In this document: piece by piece, positions 1 through 5,498 of the stretch
Layout: each line of letters opens with the position of its first letter
Position numbering within the stretch: position 1 is the stretch's first letter
NCBI GenBank assembly: GCA_905373295.1
Contig: CAJPSJ010000062.1
Coordinates: 1-9,891 of the forward strand
From: an uncultured Campylobacter sp.
GTDB taxonomy: Bacteria > Campylobacterota > Campylobacteria > Campylobacterales > Campylobacteraceae
Length of the DNA stretch: 9,891 bases
Direction of reading: 5' to 3'
Notes under the pieces: model-generated
Told to the model about the DNA's origin: nothing
Seen by the model: the letters and a program-made list of their open reading frames with translations, nothing else
Databases searched by the model: none
Made by a program: the position numbers and the translations under genes

Positions 1-39
1 ACTTGATTGCTAAAATTTTATAAAATTTATATAAAAACA

Positions 40-69
40 TTGACATATTGCCACTCAATGTTGTATAAT
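40..69 (+). promoter_or_regulatory. sigma-70 promoter of the hrcA-grpE-dnaK operon
   Basis: A TTGACA hexamer (40-45) and a TATAAT hexamer (64-69) are separated by 18 bp, both exact consensus matches. The expected transcription start is near position 76, inside the CIRCE element that follows directly. Upstream (10-38) the DNA is almost pure A+T, which could act as an UP-like element. A recognisable -35 is unusual for Campylobacter, whose promoters usually lack one. This promoter rules out the upstream in-frame ATG at position 7 as the hrcA start. Confidence 0.8.
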
Positions 70-70
70 A

Positions 71-97
71 CTGGCAATCTTACCGAAAGAGTGCTAA
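71..97 (+). promoter_or_regulatory. CIRCE operator (HrcA-binding inverted repeat), left arm degenerate
   Basis: The right arm GAGTGCTAA (89-97) is a perfect match to the CIRCE consensus (TTAGCACTC, 9 nt, GAGTGCTAA). At exactly the canonical 9-nt spacing the left arm CTGGCAATC (71-79) matches 6 of 9 positions. The element begins 2 nt after the -10 hexamer, covers the expected transcription start, and its right arm overlaps the probable ribosome binding site of hrcA (AAAGAG, 86-91). In the HrcA/CIRCE system HrcA bound here blocks transcription until heat stress titrates GroEL away. The element's position and its neighbour hrcA make the call strong in spite of the poor left arm. Confidence 0.85.
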
Positions 98-99
98 AA

Positions 100-888
100 G
101 TGAAAACGAATAAACGTGATATGATCCTGGAATCCATCATTTCCGCCTATCTCGATAGCAACACCCCGATCGGATCTTCAGAGCTGGGTGAGCGTATGGG
201 CGTAGCGATGTCAGCGTCTAGCATTCGAATTTATTTTAAGCGCTTAAGCGACGAGGGGGCTTTGACGCAGCTTCATGTAAGCGGTGGTAGAATCCCCACA
301 GTTGCGACGATGCAGGATTACTGGCGCGCTAGGCTTAGCTTCGACGATGAGTTGAAAATAGACGATGCTCGCGAGCTAGAAGCGGTGCTTGAGGATTTTG
401 AAATTTACTGTATGATTTTCAACGCCGAAAATGAAGCCCTAAGCGAAGTCATCAATCATGATGATCGTTTCATAATCCTTACATTTAGAACGGATGAGAT
501 TATCTTAAAATACGATTTTAGAGTTTTTAAATTCCTATCAAATTTAATAGGAATTTCACTCGGAGATTTGGAGCTAGCTTCGATGCAGATCGGTCTGCGC
601 GAGCTTAGCACCAAGATCAGGGAGCTAAAAAATTCTAAAATCGAATTTCTTTGTAACGAGGTCGTGGCGTATAAAATTTTCAAAGATGAGCGGTTTAAAA
701 TTTTACTTAACCCCTCGATCGCCGTAAATTTTACTAAAAATTTGATCTTCGCGCCCTACTTCGAGCACGGATTTATGGGGATCAAACGCCCCGTGAAATT
801 CGAAGGCGAGGACGCTACGATGATCTGCGCAGGCAGCGTTTACGAGAATTACGAGAAATTTTTTAACTACGCTAAAGGAGTAGCATGA
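100..888 (+). CDS. hrcA: heat-inducible transcription repressor HrcA
   Basis: Repressor of class I heat-shock genes; binds CIRCE, with activity that depends on GroEL in studied bacteria. The protein read from GTG 100 has 262 residues, as expected for the short HrcA of Campylobacter and less than the roughly 340 residues of Bacillus HrcA. The N-terminal winged helix is clear: TPIGSSELGERM and SASSIRIYFKRLSDEGAL (about 22-57), then a wing ending in SGGRIPT, the counterpart of the family's SAGR(V/I)PT. The remainder is the poorly conserved dimerisation/GAF-like part. GTG 100 was chosen because the open frame upstream (from ATG 7) runs through the promoter and CIRCE, and because AAAGAG (86-91) lies 8 nt before it; GTG 91 is a less likely alternative. 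First gene of the operon; its stop overlaps the grpE start (ATGA). Confidence 0.9.
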   Translation: MKTNKRDMILESIISAYLDSNTPIGSSELGERMGVAMSASSIRIYFKRLSDEGALTQLHVSGGRIPTVATMQDYWRARLSFDDELKIDDARELEAVLEDFEIYCMIFNAENEALSEVINHDDRFIILTFRTDEIILKYDFRVFKFLSNLIGISLGDLELASMQIGLRELSTKIRELKNSKIEFLCNEVVAYKIFKDERFKILLNPSIAVNFTKNLIFAPYFEHGFMGIKRPVKFEGEDATMICAGSVYENYEKFFNYAKGVA

Positions 889-1460
889 GCCATAAATTTA
901 AAGAGCACGGCGATAAAAACGCAGCGTGCGATAGTGAAGAAAAAGAGGTTTGCGAGCAGTGCGCGTCAGAGGCGAGCGAGCCACAAGAGGCGCAGACATG
1001 CGACGATACCGACGCGCAGATACAAAAGCTTCAAAACGAGCTGAGTGAGATCACCGATAAATTTTACCGCGCCAATGCGGATTTTGAAAATCTCAAAAAA
1101 CGTTTGGAAAAAGAAAAAGATAGCGCTGTTGCTTACGCTAGCGAGAGCTTTGCGAAGGATCTGCTGCCGATAATCGACGCGCTTGAGGAGGCCGCCAAAA
1201 TTGATGTGGAAGGTAATGAGCTTGCGGATAAAATCGAAGTTGGCGTAAAACAATGTCTAAGCCTTTTTACAAAGACTTTTGAAAAATACGGTATCGTGCC
1301 GATAGCGACGGATGCGGGATTTGATCCTAGCGTGCATAACGCCATCTCGATGATTGAAGCCGAAGGCGCTAAAAAAGGCGATATCGTTCAAGTATATCAA
1401 AAAGGCTATATGTATAAGCAGCGCGTTTTGCGCGCCGCTATGGTAGTGGTGGCGAAATAA
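885..1460 (+). CDS. grpE: nucleotide exchange factor GrpE
   Basis: Cytoplasmic co-chaperone that drives ADP release from DnaK. It has 191 residues, a normal length. Layout: a charged, probably disordered N-terminus (1-40); a long heptad-rich helix for the dimer stalk (about 42-100, including YRANADFENLKKRLEKEK); a helical bundle (100-140); and the C-terminal beta wing that contacts DnaK, with the family landmarks FDPSVHNAI and the GY-Y-RVLRAAMV segment. The ATG overlaps the hrcA stop as ATGA and is preceded by a strong AAAGGAG (874-880), so it is translationally coupled. Odd: the N-terminal tail carries Cys15, Cys23, Cys26 and Cys39, with a CxxC pair (CEQC), in a region where GrpE proteins rarely have cysteines. 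Confidence 0.96.
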   Translation: MSHKFKEHGDKNAACDSEEKEVCEQCASEASEPQEAQTCDDTDAQIQKLQNELSEITDKFYRANADFENLKKRLEKEKDSAVAYASESFAKDLLPIIDALEEAAKIDVEGNELADKIEVGVKQCLSLFTKTFEKYGIVPIATDAGFDPSVHNAISMIEAEGAKKGDIVQVYQKGYMYKQRVLRAAMVVVAK

Positions 1461-1504
1461 TCGCCCAAATTTTAAAATTTTAAATTCAATACAAAGGATA
1501 ACAA

Positions 1505-3391
1505 ATGGCAAAAGTCATAGGCATCGACCTAGGAACAACAAACTCGTGCGTAAGCATATTCGAGCGTGGCGAGAGCAAGATCATACCGAATAAAGAGGGT
1601 AAAAACACCACTCCGTCGGTAGTCGCTTTCACCGACAAAGGCGAGGTTTTAGTAGGCGACAGCGCTAAACGCCAAGCAGTCACCAACCCGGAAAAGACGA
1701 TCTACTCGATCAAGCGCATCATGGGTCTTATGATGAATGAGAAAAACGCGCAGGAAGCCAAAAAGCGCCTACCGTATAAAATCATCGACCGAAATGGCGC
1801 GTGCGCGGTAGAGATCGCGGGCAAGGTTTATACGCCGCAAGAAATTTCAGCCAAGGTGCTAATCAAGCTAAAAGAGGACGCCGAGGCGTTTTTGGGCGAG
1901 CCGGTTGTCGATGCGGTCATCACCGTGCCTGCGTATTTCAACGATAGCCAAAGAAAGGCGACGAAAGAAGCAGGAACAATTGCAGGCTTAAACGTGCTTC
2001 GTATCATCAACGAGCCGACCGCAGCAGCGCTTGCGTATGGACTGGATAAAAAAGAATCCGAAAAGATCGTAGTTTACGATCTGGGCGGCGGTACATTCGA
2101 CGTAACCGTGCTAGAAACCGGCGATAGCGTTGTAGAAGTTTTAGCTACCGGCGGTAATGCATTTTTGGGCGGCGATGATTTCGATAACAAACTGATCGAC
2201 TTTTTAACCTCGGAATTTCAATCTGAAACAGGCATTGACTTACGCGGCGACGTCATGGCTATGCAACGCCTAAAAGAGGCTGCGGAAAACGCCAAAAAAG
2301 AACTAAGCAGCGCGATGGAAACGACGGTAAATTTACCTTTCATTACCGCTGACGCTACGGGTCCTAAACACCTGATGAAAACCATCACTAGAGCTAAATT
2401 TGAAAGTATGATCGATTCTTTAGTAGATGAGACCATAAGCACGCTTAAAAAGGTCGTAAGCGATGCAGGTCTTAGCATGAACGACATAAAAGAAGTCGTC
2501 ATGGTTGGCGGCTCGACGCGTGTGCCTTTGGTGCAAGAGGAGGTCAAAAAGGCTTTCGGCAAGGAGTTAAATAAGAGCGTAAACCCTGACGAAGTCGTAG
2601 CTATCGGCGCGGCGATTCAAGGCGCGGTCATCAAAGGCGACGTAAAAGACGTGCTACTACTCGACGTCACTCCGCTAAGCCTCGGCATCGAAACCCTAGG
2701 CGGCGTGATGACTAAGATCATCGAAAAAGGAACTACAATACCTACGAAAAAATCTCAAACCTTCTCGACTGCAGAGGATAACCAAAGCGCCGTTACGATC
2801 AACGTCTTGCAGGGCGAGCGCGAGTTTGCGAAAGACAACAAATCGCTAGGAAATTTCAATCTTGAAGGCATCATGCCAGCCCCTCGCGGCGTGCCGCAGA
2901 TCGAGGTGGAATTTAATATCGATGCGAACGGAATTTTAACCGTTTCGGCAAAAGACAAGGCTACCGGCAAGGCAACCGACATCCGCATCACCGGCTCAAG
3001 CGGTTTAAGCGACGCCGAGATCGATAAGATGGTAAAGGACGCCGAGCTTCACAAAGAGGAAGACAACAAGCGCAAAGAGACCGTCGAAGCGCGCAACCAA
3101 GCCGATAGCATCGCACATCAAACCGAAAAGAGCCTAAGCGAGATGGGCGAGAAGGTACCGGGCGATCTACGCGCTAAGATCGAAGGCGCGCTAAACGATC
3201 TAAAAGCCGTGCTAAAGGATGAAAACGCGAGCAAGGAGGCGATAAATTCTAAAGTAGAAGCCCTAAGCAAGGTCGCCGAGGATCTATACAAGGCTGCCAG
3301 CGCAAATCAAGGTGCGCAAGGCGGATCGCAAAGCAGCGGTGCAAACGGCGGTAAAAAAGACGACGATGTCATCGACGCCGAAGTCGAATAG
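1505..3391 (+). CDS. dnaK: Hsp70 chaperone DnaK
   Basis: ATP-dependent cytoplasmic chaperone acting with GrpE and a DnaJ that is not in this window. Full length, 628 residues. Nucleotide-binding domain: signature 1 IDLGTTNS (7-14, followed by Cys15 as in E. coli), [10 protein letters not shown] (141-150), signature 2 [10 protein letters not shown] (191-200), signature 3 [10 protein letters not shown] (331-340). The hydrophobic interdomain linker is DVLLLDVTP (382-390); the beta-sandwich substrate domain follows to about 500, then the helical lid, a Gly/Ser/Gln-rich tail and the acidic end [10 protein letters not shown] typical of bacterial DnaK. AAAGGA (1493-1498) sits 6 nt before the ATG. 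The 44-nt gap after grpE is A+T-rich with no sign of a second CIRCE, so dnaK is probably read from the hrcA promoter. No frameshift or missing motif. Confidence 0.98.
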   Translation: MAKVIGIDLGTTNSCVSIFERGESKIIPNKEGKNTTPSVVAFTDKGEVLVGDSAKRQAVTNPEKTIYSIKRIMGLMMNEKNAQEAKKRLPYKIIDRNGACAVEIAGKVYTPQEISAKVLIKLKEDAEAFLGEPVVDAVITVPAYFNDSQRKATKEAGTIAGLNVLRIINEPTAAALAYGLDKKESEKIVVYDLGGGTFDVTVLETGDSVVEVLATGGNAFLGGDDFDNKLIDFLTSEFQSETGIDLRGDVMAMQRLKEAAENAKKELSSAMETTVNLPFITADATGPKHLMKTITRAKFESMIDSLVDETISTLKKVVSDAGLSMNDIKEVVMVGGSTRVPLVQEEVKKAFGKELNKSVNPDEVVAIGAAIQGAVIKGDVKDVLLLDVTPLSLGIETLGGVMTKIIEKGTTIPTKKSQTFSTAEDNQSAVTINVLQGEREFAKDNKSLGNFNLEGIMPAPRGVPQIEVEFNIDANGILTVSAKDKATGKATDIRITGSSGLSDAEIDKMVKDAELHKEEDNKRKETVEARNQADSIAHQTEKSLSEMGEKVPGDLRAKIEGALNDLKAVLKDENASKEAINSKVEALSKVAEDLYKAASANQGAQGGSQSSGANGGKKDDDVIDAEVE

Positions 3392-3421
3392 CTCGCTCGC
3401 GCAAAGTGAAATTTTATAACC

Positions 3422-3471
3422 GCGCGCCCAGTAGTTTTGCCTGCACTTGAAAGGTAATTTTACCGGCGCGC
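3422..3471. repeat. nested inverted repeat downstream of dnaK
   Basis: GCGCGCC (3422-3428) is the exact reverse complement of GGCGCGC (3465-3471), a 7-bp all-G+C stem. Inside it, just before the right arm, GGTAA-TT-TTACC (3453-3464) forms a second small inverted repeat. There is no T-run after it, so it is not a classic intrinsic terminator; it could be a 3'-end stabilising or processing structure for the dnaK transcript, or a decayed repeat element. Confidence 0.45.
3435..3454 (+). repeat. 20-nt dispersed motif, copy 1
   Basis: TTTTGCCTGCACTTGAAAGG. It matches 17 of 20 positions of TTTTGCCTGCAGTGCAAAGG at 7121-7140, in the same orientation. The first 11 bases and the last 5 are identical. 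Both copies lie in gene-less DNA next to short G+C-rich inverted repeats, which suggests a dispersed repeat family rather than a coding remnant. Confidence 0.45.
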
Positions 3472-3517
3472 AGCAGAAGCGACCCCATAAACCGCACATA
3501 AAATTTCATAGCTTCAC

Positions 3518-3548
3518 AAGCTTGGGCGTTTTTCATACGCCCAAGCTT
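3518..3548 (+). terminator. strong hairpin after dnaK, possible operon terminator
   Basis: AAGCTTGGGCGT (3518-3529) and ACGCCCAAGCTT (3537-3548) form a perfect 12-bp stem around a 7-nt loop (TTTTCAT). It is the strongest hairpin after the heat-shock operon, about 125 nt past the dnaK stop. Neither strand has a T-run next to the stem, so intrinsic termination is uncertain; an mRNA 3'-end barrier or a protein-binding site are alternatives. Confidence 0.5.
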
Positions 3549-3859
3549 AACCGCAACTTCAAATTAAATTCCCAACAAACTAAAATTTTGAGTCACACAT
3601 AAATACTACTAAATTTTGCGCTGTATAAATATCGCTAGACATTAGAGCATATCCAAACGCGACTGAAATTTATCCGCACTGATCCCAAATATAGCTGAAA
3701 TTTTAAGCCTATTGCCTACAAACGAAGCTGCAATAAATTTAAACGTATGGCGAGAAAGTAAAAAATGTATCGTAAAAAGACGCGGTAAAAAGCGCCGGTT
3801 AAATTTTAGAAGCAAAATAGCTAAATTTAAAGGCGCGCAGATTGATTTATGAAAAAGCA

Positions 3860-3892
3860 AAAGCCCAAAGCGGCGATTCGCCTTTGGGCTTT
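3860..3892 (-). terminator. intrinsic terminator of tupA
   Basis: On the - strand AAAGCCCAAAG (3892-3882) pairs perfectly with CTTTGGGCTTT (3870-3860), an 11-bp stem. The loop region can extend pairing through GCG/CGC, and the transcript then runs into TTTGCTTTTTC. It lies 24 nt after the tupA stop codon, the expected place. The stem is also nearly symmetric for the + strand, but no + strand gene ends nearby. Confidence 0.85.
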
Positions 3893-3916
3893 AAATTTAG
3901 CCTTATTTAGCTAGAG

Positions 3917-4735
3917 CTAATTCTTGCGAGTATTCGCATCAGGGGTGAAAAGCGGCTTATTTAGCAGCTTGAAATCGCCTACGAACTTCTGCCCCTTCTC
4001 GCTAGTGATCCATTTGATGAAGCGCTGCGCGTTTTCATAGTCGGCTTTTGGGCAATGCTTCGGATTGACCGCGATTACGGAATAAAAATTCTTCAGATCG
4101 TTATCGCCTTCATTGATGATAACCATATCGGGATTGCCCTTTTTATTGTCCTCGTATTTGATGTAGGTGCCGCGATCGGTGAAGGTCACGCCCTTTTGCT
4201 CGGCGGCTGCGTTGATCGTGGCGATCATGCCTTGACCGGTTTGGTTATACCACGCCTCATTTTCAGGCACGGCGCCCTCAACCTTTTTCCAAATACCTTT
4301 CTCTTTGTTATCGGTGCCAGATTTATCGCCGCGAGAGAAAAATTTAATCTTCTCCGCCTTGATTAGCTCAAACGAGCCTTTAAGATCCTTGCCTTTAAAT
4401 TTAGGCGCGATGGATTTATCGGCGATGAGGATAAAATCGTTATACATAACGGGCGTGCGATCAACGCCGAAGCCTTTTTCTACGAATTCCTTCTCGACCT
4501 TCGGCGAATGCACGAAAAGTATATCCGCATCGCAGTTCTCGCCAAGCTTTAGAGCAGCGCCCGTGCCTACCGCCGTCCATTTGACATCTACGCCGGTTTC
4601 CGCCTTATACGCAGGATAGATCGCGTCTAGTAAGCCCGTATTATCGGTGCTCGTTGTAGTTGCCATCACCAAATCGTTATCAGCGGCAAAAAGGCTCGCA
4701 CTAAGAGCGAGCGAAACAAAAAATATTTTTTTCAT
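3917..4735 (-). CDS. tupA: tungstate ABC transporter, periplasmic binding protein TupA
   Basis: High-affinity tungstate-binding protein of the TupABC importer; in Campylobacter the tungsten feeds enzymes such as formate dehydrogenase. It has 272 residues: a Sec signal peptide (MKK, hydrophobic 4-16, cleavage around Ala17/Ala18), then the oxyanion motif TTTST (26-30) that marks TupA, VGTGAA (56-61), SRGDKSGT (134-141), TGQGM (166-170) and TDRGTY (186-191), all shared with TupA/WtpA-type proteins. The mature protein has cysteines at 68 and 228 and no lipobox. The ATG at 4735 is preceded by AAAGGAG (4741-4747); an upstream ATG at 4792 would read through its own promoter. Transcribed away from tupBC with its own terminator. 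A molybdate/tungstate dual specificity cannot be excluded from sequence. Confidence 0.94.
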   Translation of the reverse strand: MKKIFFVSLALSASLFAADNDLVMATTTSTDNTGLLDAIYPAYKAETGVDVKWTAVGTGAALKLGENCDADILFVHSPKVEKEFVEKGFGVDRTPVMYNDFILIADKSIAPKFKGKDLKGSFELIKAEKIKFFSRGDKSGTDNKEKGIWKKVEGAVPENEAWYNQTGQGMIATINAAAEQKGVTFTDRGTYIKYEDNKKGNPDMVIINEGDNDLKNFYSVIAVNPKHCPKADYENAQRFIKWITSEKGQKFVGDFKLLNKPLFTPDANTRKN

Positions 4736-4740
4736 GTTAT

Positions 4741-4747
4741 CTCCTTT
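4741..4747 (-). promoter_or_regulatory. ribosome binding site deciding the tupA start
   Basis: AAAGGAG on the - strand, 5 nt before the ATG at 4735. It is a full Shine-Dalgarno match and puts the signal peptide directly at the N-terminus, which settles the start against the in-frame ATG at 4792. Confidence 0.9.
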
Positions 4748-4755
4748 AAAAAATG

Positions 4756-4768
4756 TGCTATTATAGCA
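4756..4768. promoter_or_regulatory. overlapping divergent -10 elements for tupA and tupBC in a 13-bp palindrome
   Basis: TGCTAT-T-ATAGCA is a perfect inverted repeat. Read on the - strand it contains the perfect extended -10 TGCTATAAT (hexamer at 4765-4760) for tupA, giving a start near 4753 and a leader of about 18 nt. Read on the + strand it contains TGCTATTAT (hexamer 4759-4764) for tupBC, giving a start near 4771 and a leader of about 35 nt. The two RNA polymerase sites therefore cannot be occupied together. The same palindrome could be the operator of a tungstate-responsive repressor; a ModE-like protein is known in C. jejuni, but I do not recognise its consensus here with certainty. Confidence 0.65.
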
Positions 4769-4794
4769 TATAAATTTGCCAGAATAGAACATTT

Positions 4795-4798
4795 AGGA
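4795..4798 (+). promoter_or_regulatory. ribosome binding site supporting the tupB TTG start
   Basis: AGGA preceded by TT, 7 nt before TTG 4806. No ATG or GTG in the frame lies near, and the next Met is far inside the protein (Met72), so this weak site supports the rare TTG start. Confidence 0.65.
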
Positions 4799-4805
4799 CA
4801 CAATC

Positions 4806-5498
4806 TTGGACTTTATTTTAGAAGGAATTTTAAGCGCATTCGGGCTGCTTTTTAGCGGCGATGCGGAGACATTTTCGGCGATTAAAGCGACGCTTTATAC
4901 TTCGAGCATCTCGATACTTTTTGCGATTTTAATCGGCTTTCCGATAGGATTTATCCTCGGATTTTACGAATTTCGCGCTCGCAGAACGCTTAGACTTTTA
5001 AGCGACGTAGCGCTTGCGATGCCCACGGTAGCGATAGGACTGATCCTTTACGCTTTCATCTCCAGAAACGGCCCTTTTGGCGAGCTGGGGCTACTTTTTA
5101 CGCTTAAAGCCGTGATGCTCGGACAGTTTGTGCTGGCACTCCCTATCATCGTATCGCTAAGCGCCAGCGTCATCGAAAATATGGATAAGAAGCACTATCT
5201 AAACATTATGAACTACCGCCTAAGCCCGCTAAATTTAATCCTTTGCGTGCTTTACGAGCTGCGCTACGCCCTACTGGTCGTCATCGCCACTGCTTACGGG
5301 CGGATCGTCGCCGAGGTGGGCGTAGCGATGATGATCGGCGGTAATATCAAATATTTCACCCGCACGATCACCACGGCGATCTCGCTTGAGACCAACAAGG
5401 GCGAGTTTGCGATGGGTATAGCGCTCGCGCTGGTGCTGATTTTAATAGCGTTTGCAGTAAATTTAGCCATCCACGCGCTAAAAAGGCTAGATCGATGA
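4806..5498 (+). CDS. tupB: tungstate ABC transporter, permease TupB
   Basis: Inner-membrane subunit of TupABC that passes tungstate from TupA to the cytoplasm. It has 230 residues, the usual length. About five hydrophobic segments are visible (roughly 33-55, 66-86, 100-122, 143-163, 202-224). Between the last two lies the loop that docks to the ATPase, with GRIVAEVGVAMMIGGNI (165-181), the strongly conserved EAA-like block of this permease family; positively charged residues at the YEFRARR turn (54-60) fit the inside-positive rule. The start is TTG at 4806 with TTAGGA upstream; homologues also begin with an MDF-like short N-terminus followed by a SGD segment (17-19 here). Its stop overlaps the tupC start as ATGA. 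Confidence 0.92.
   Translation: MDFILEGILSAFGLLFSGDAETFSAIKATLYTSSISILFAILIGFPIGFILGFYEFRARRTLRLLSDVALAMPTVAIGLILYAFISRNGPFGELGLLFTLKAVMLGQFVLALPIIVSLSASVIENMDKKHYLNIMNYRLSPLNLILCVLYELRYALLVVIATAYGRIVAEVGVAMMIGGNIKYFTRTITTAISLETNKGEFAMGIALALVLILIAFAVNLAIHALKRLDR

Larger units (their letters stand above)
3392..3859. other. gene-less stretch between dnaK and the tupA terminator
   Basis: About 470 bp without a believable gene. It holds, in order: a nested inverted repeat (3422-3471), a 20-nt motif shared with the gene-less stretch near 7121, a perfect 12-bp hairpin (3518-3548), then A+T-rich DNA with many AAATTT words up to the tupA terminator. Open frames here are short, lack ribosome binding sites and give no recognisable protein; the longest (complement of 3642-3860) would start with TTG inside the tupA terminator. 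No tRNA-like fold was noticed. Confidence 0.7.

Noticed and set aside
7..99. Longer hrcA with an N-terminal extension from ATG 7
   Set aside because: The extension would be encoded by the -35, the -10 and the CIRCE element, and the extra residues do not look like HrcA. GTG 100 gives the usual length.
3642..3860. 72-residue reading frame on the - strand after tupA
   Set aside because: It starts with TTG within the tupA terminator, has no ribosome binding site and shows no recognisable protein character.
4736..4792. tupA start at ATG 4792
   Set aside because: It has no ribosome binding site and runs through the tup promoter; the signal peptide and AAAGGAG place the start at 4735.
4736..4805. 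Molybdenum/tungsten cofactor riboswitch before tupA or tupB
   Set aside because: Both leaders are about 18 to 35 nt, far too short for that aptamer.
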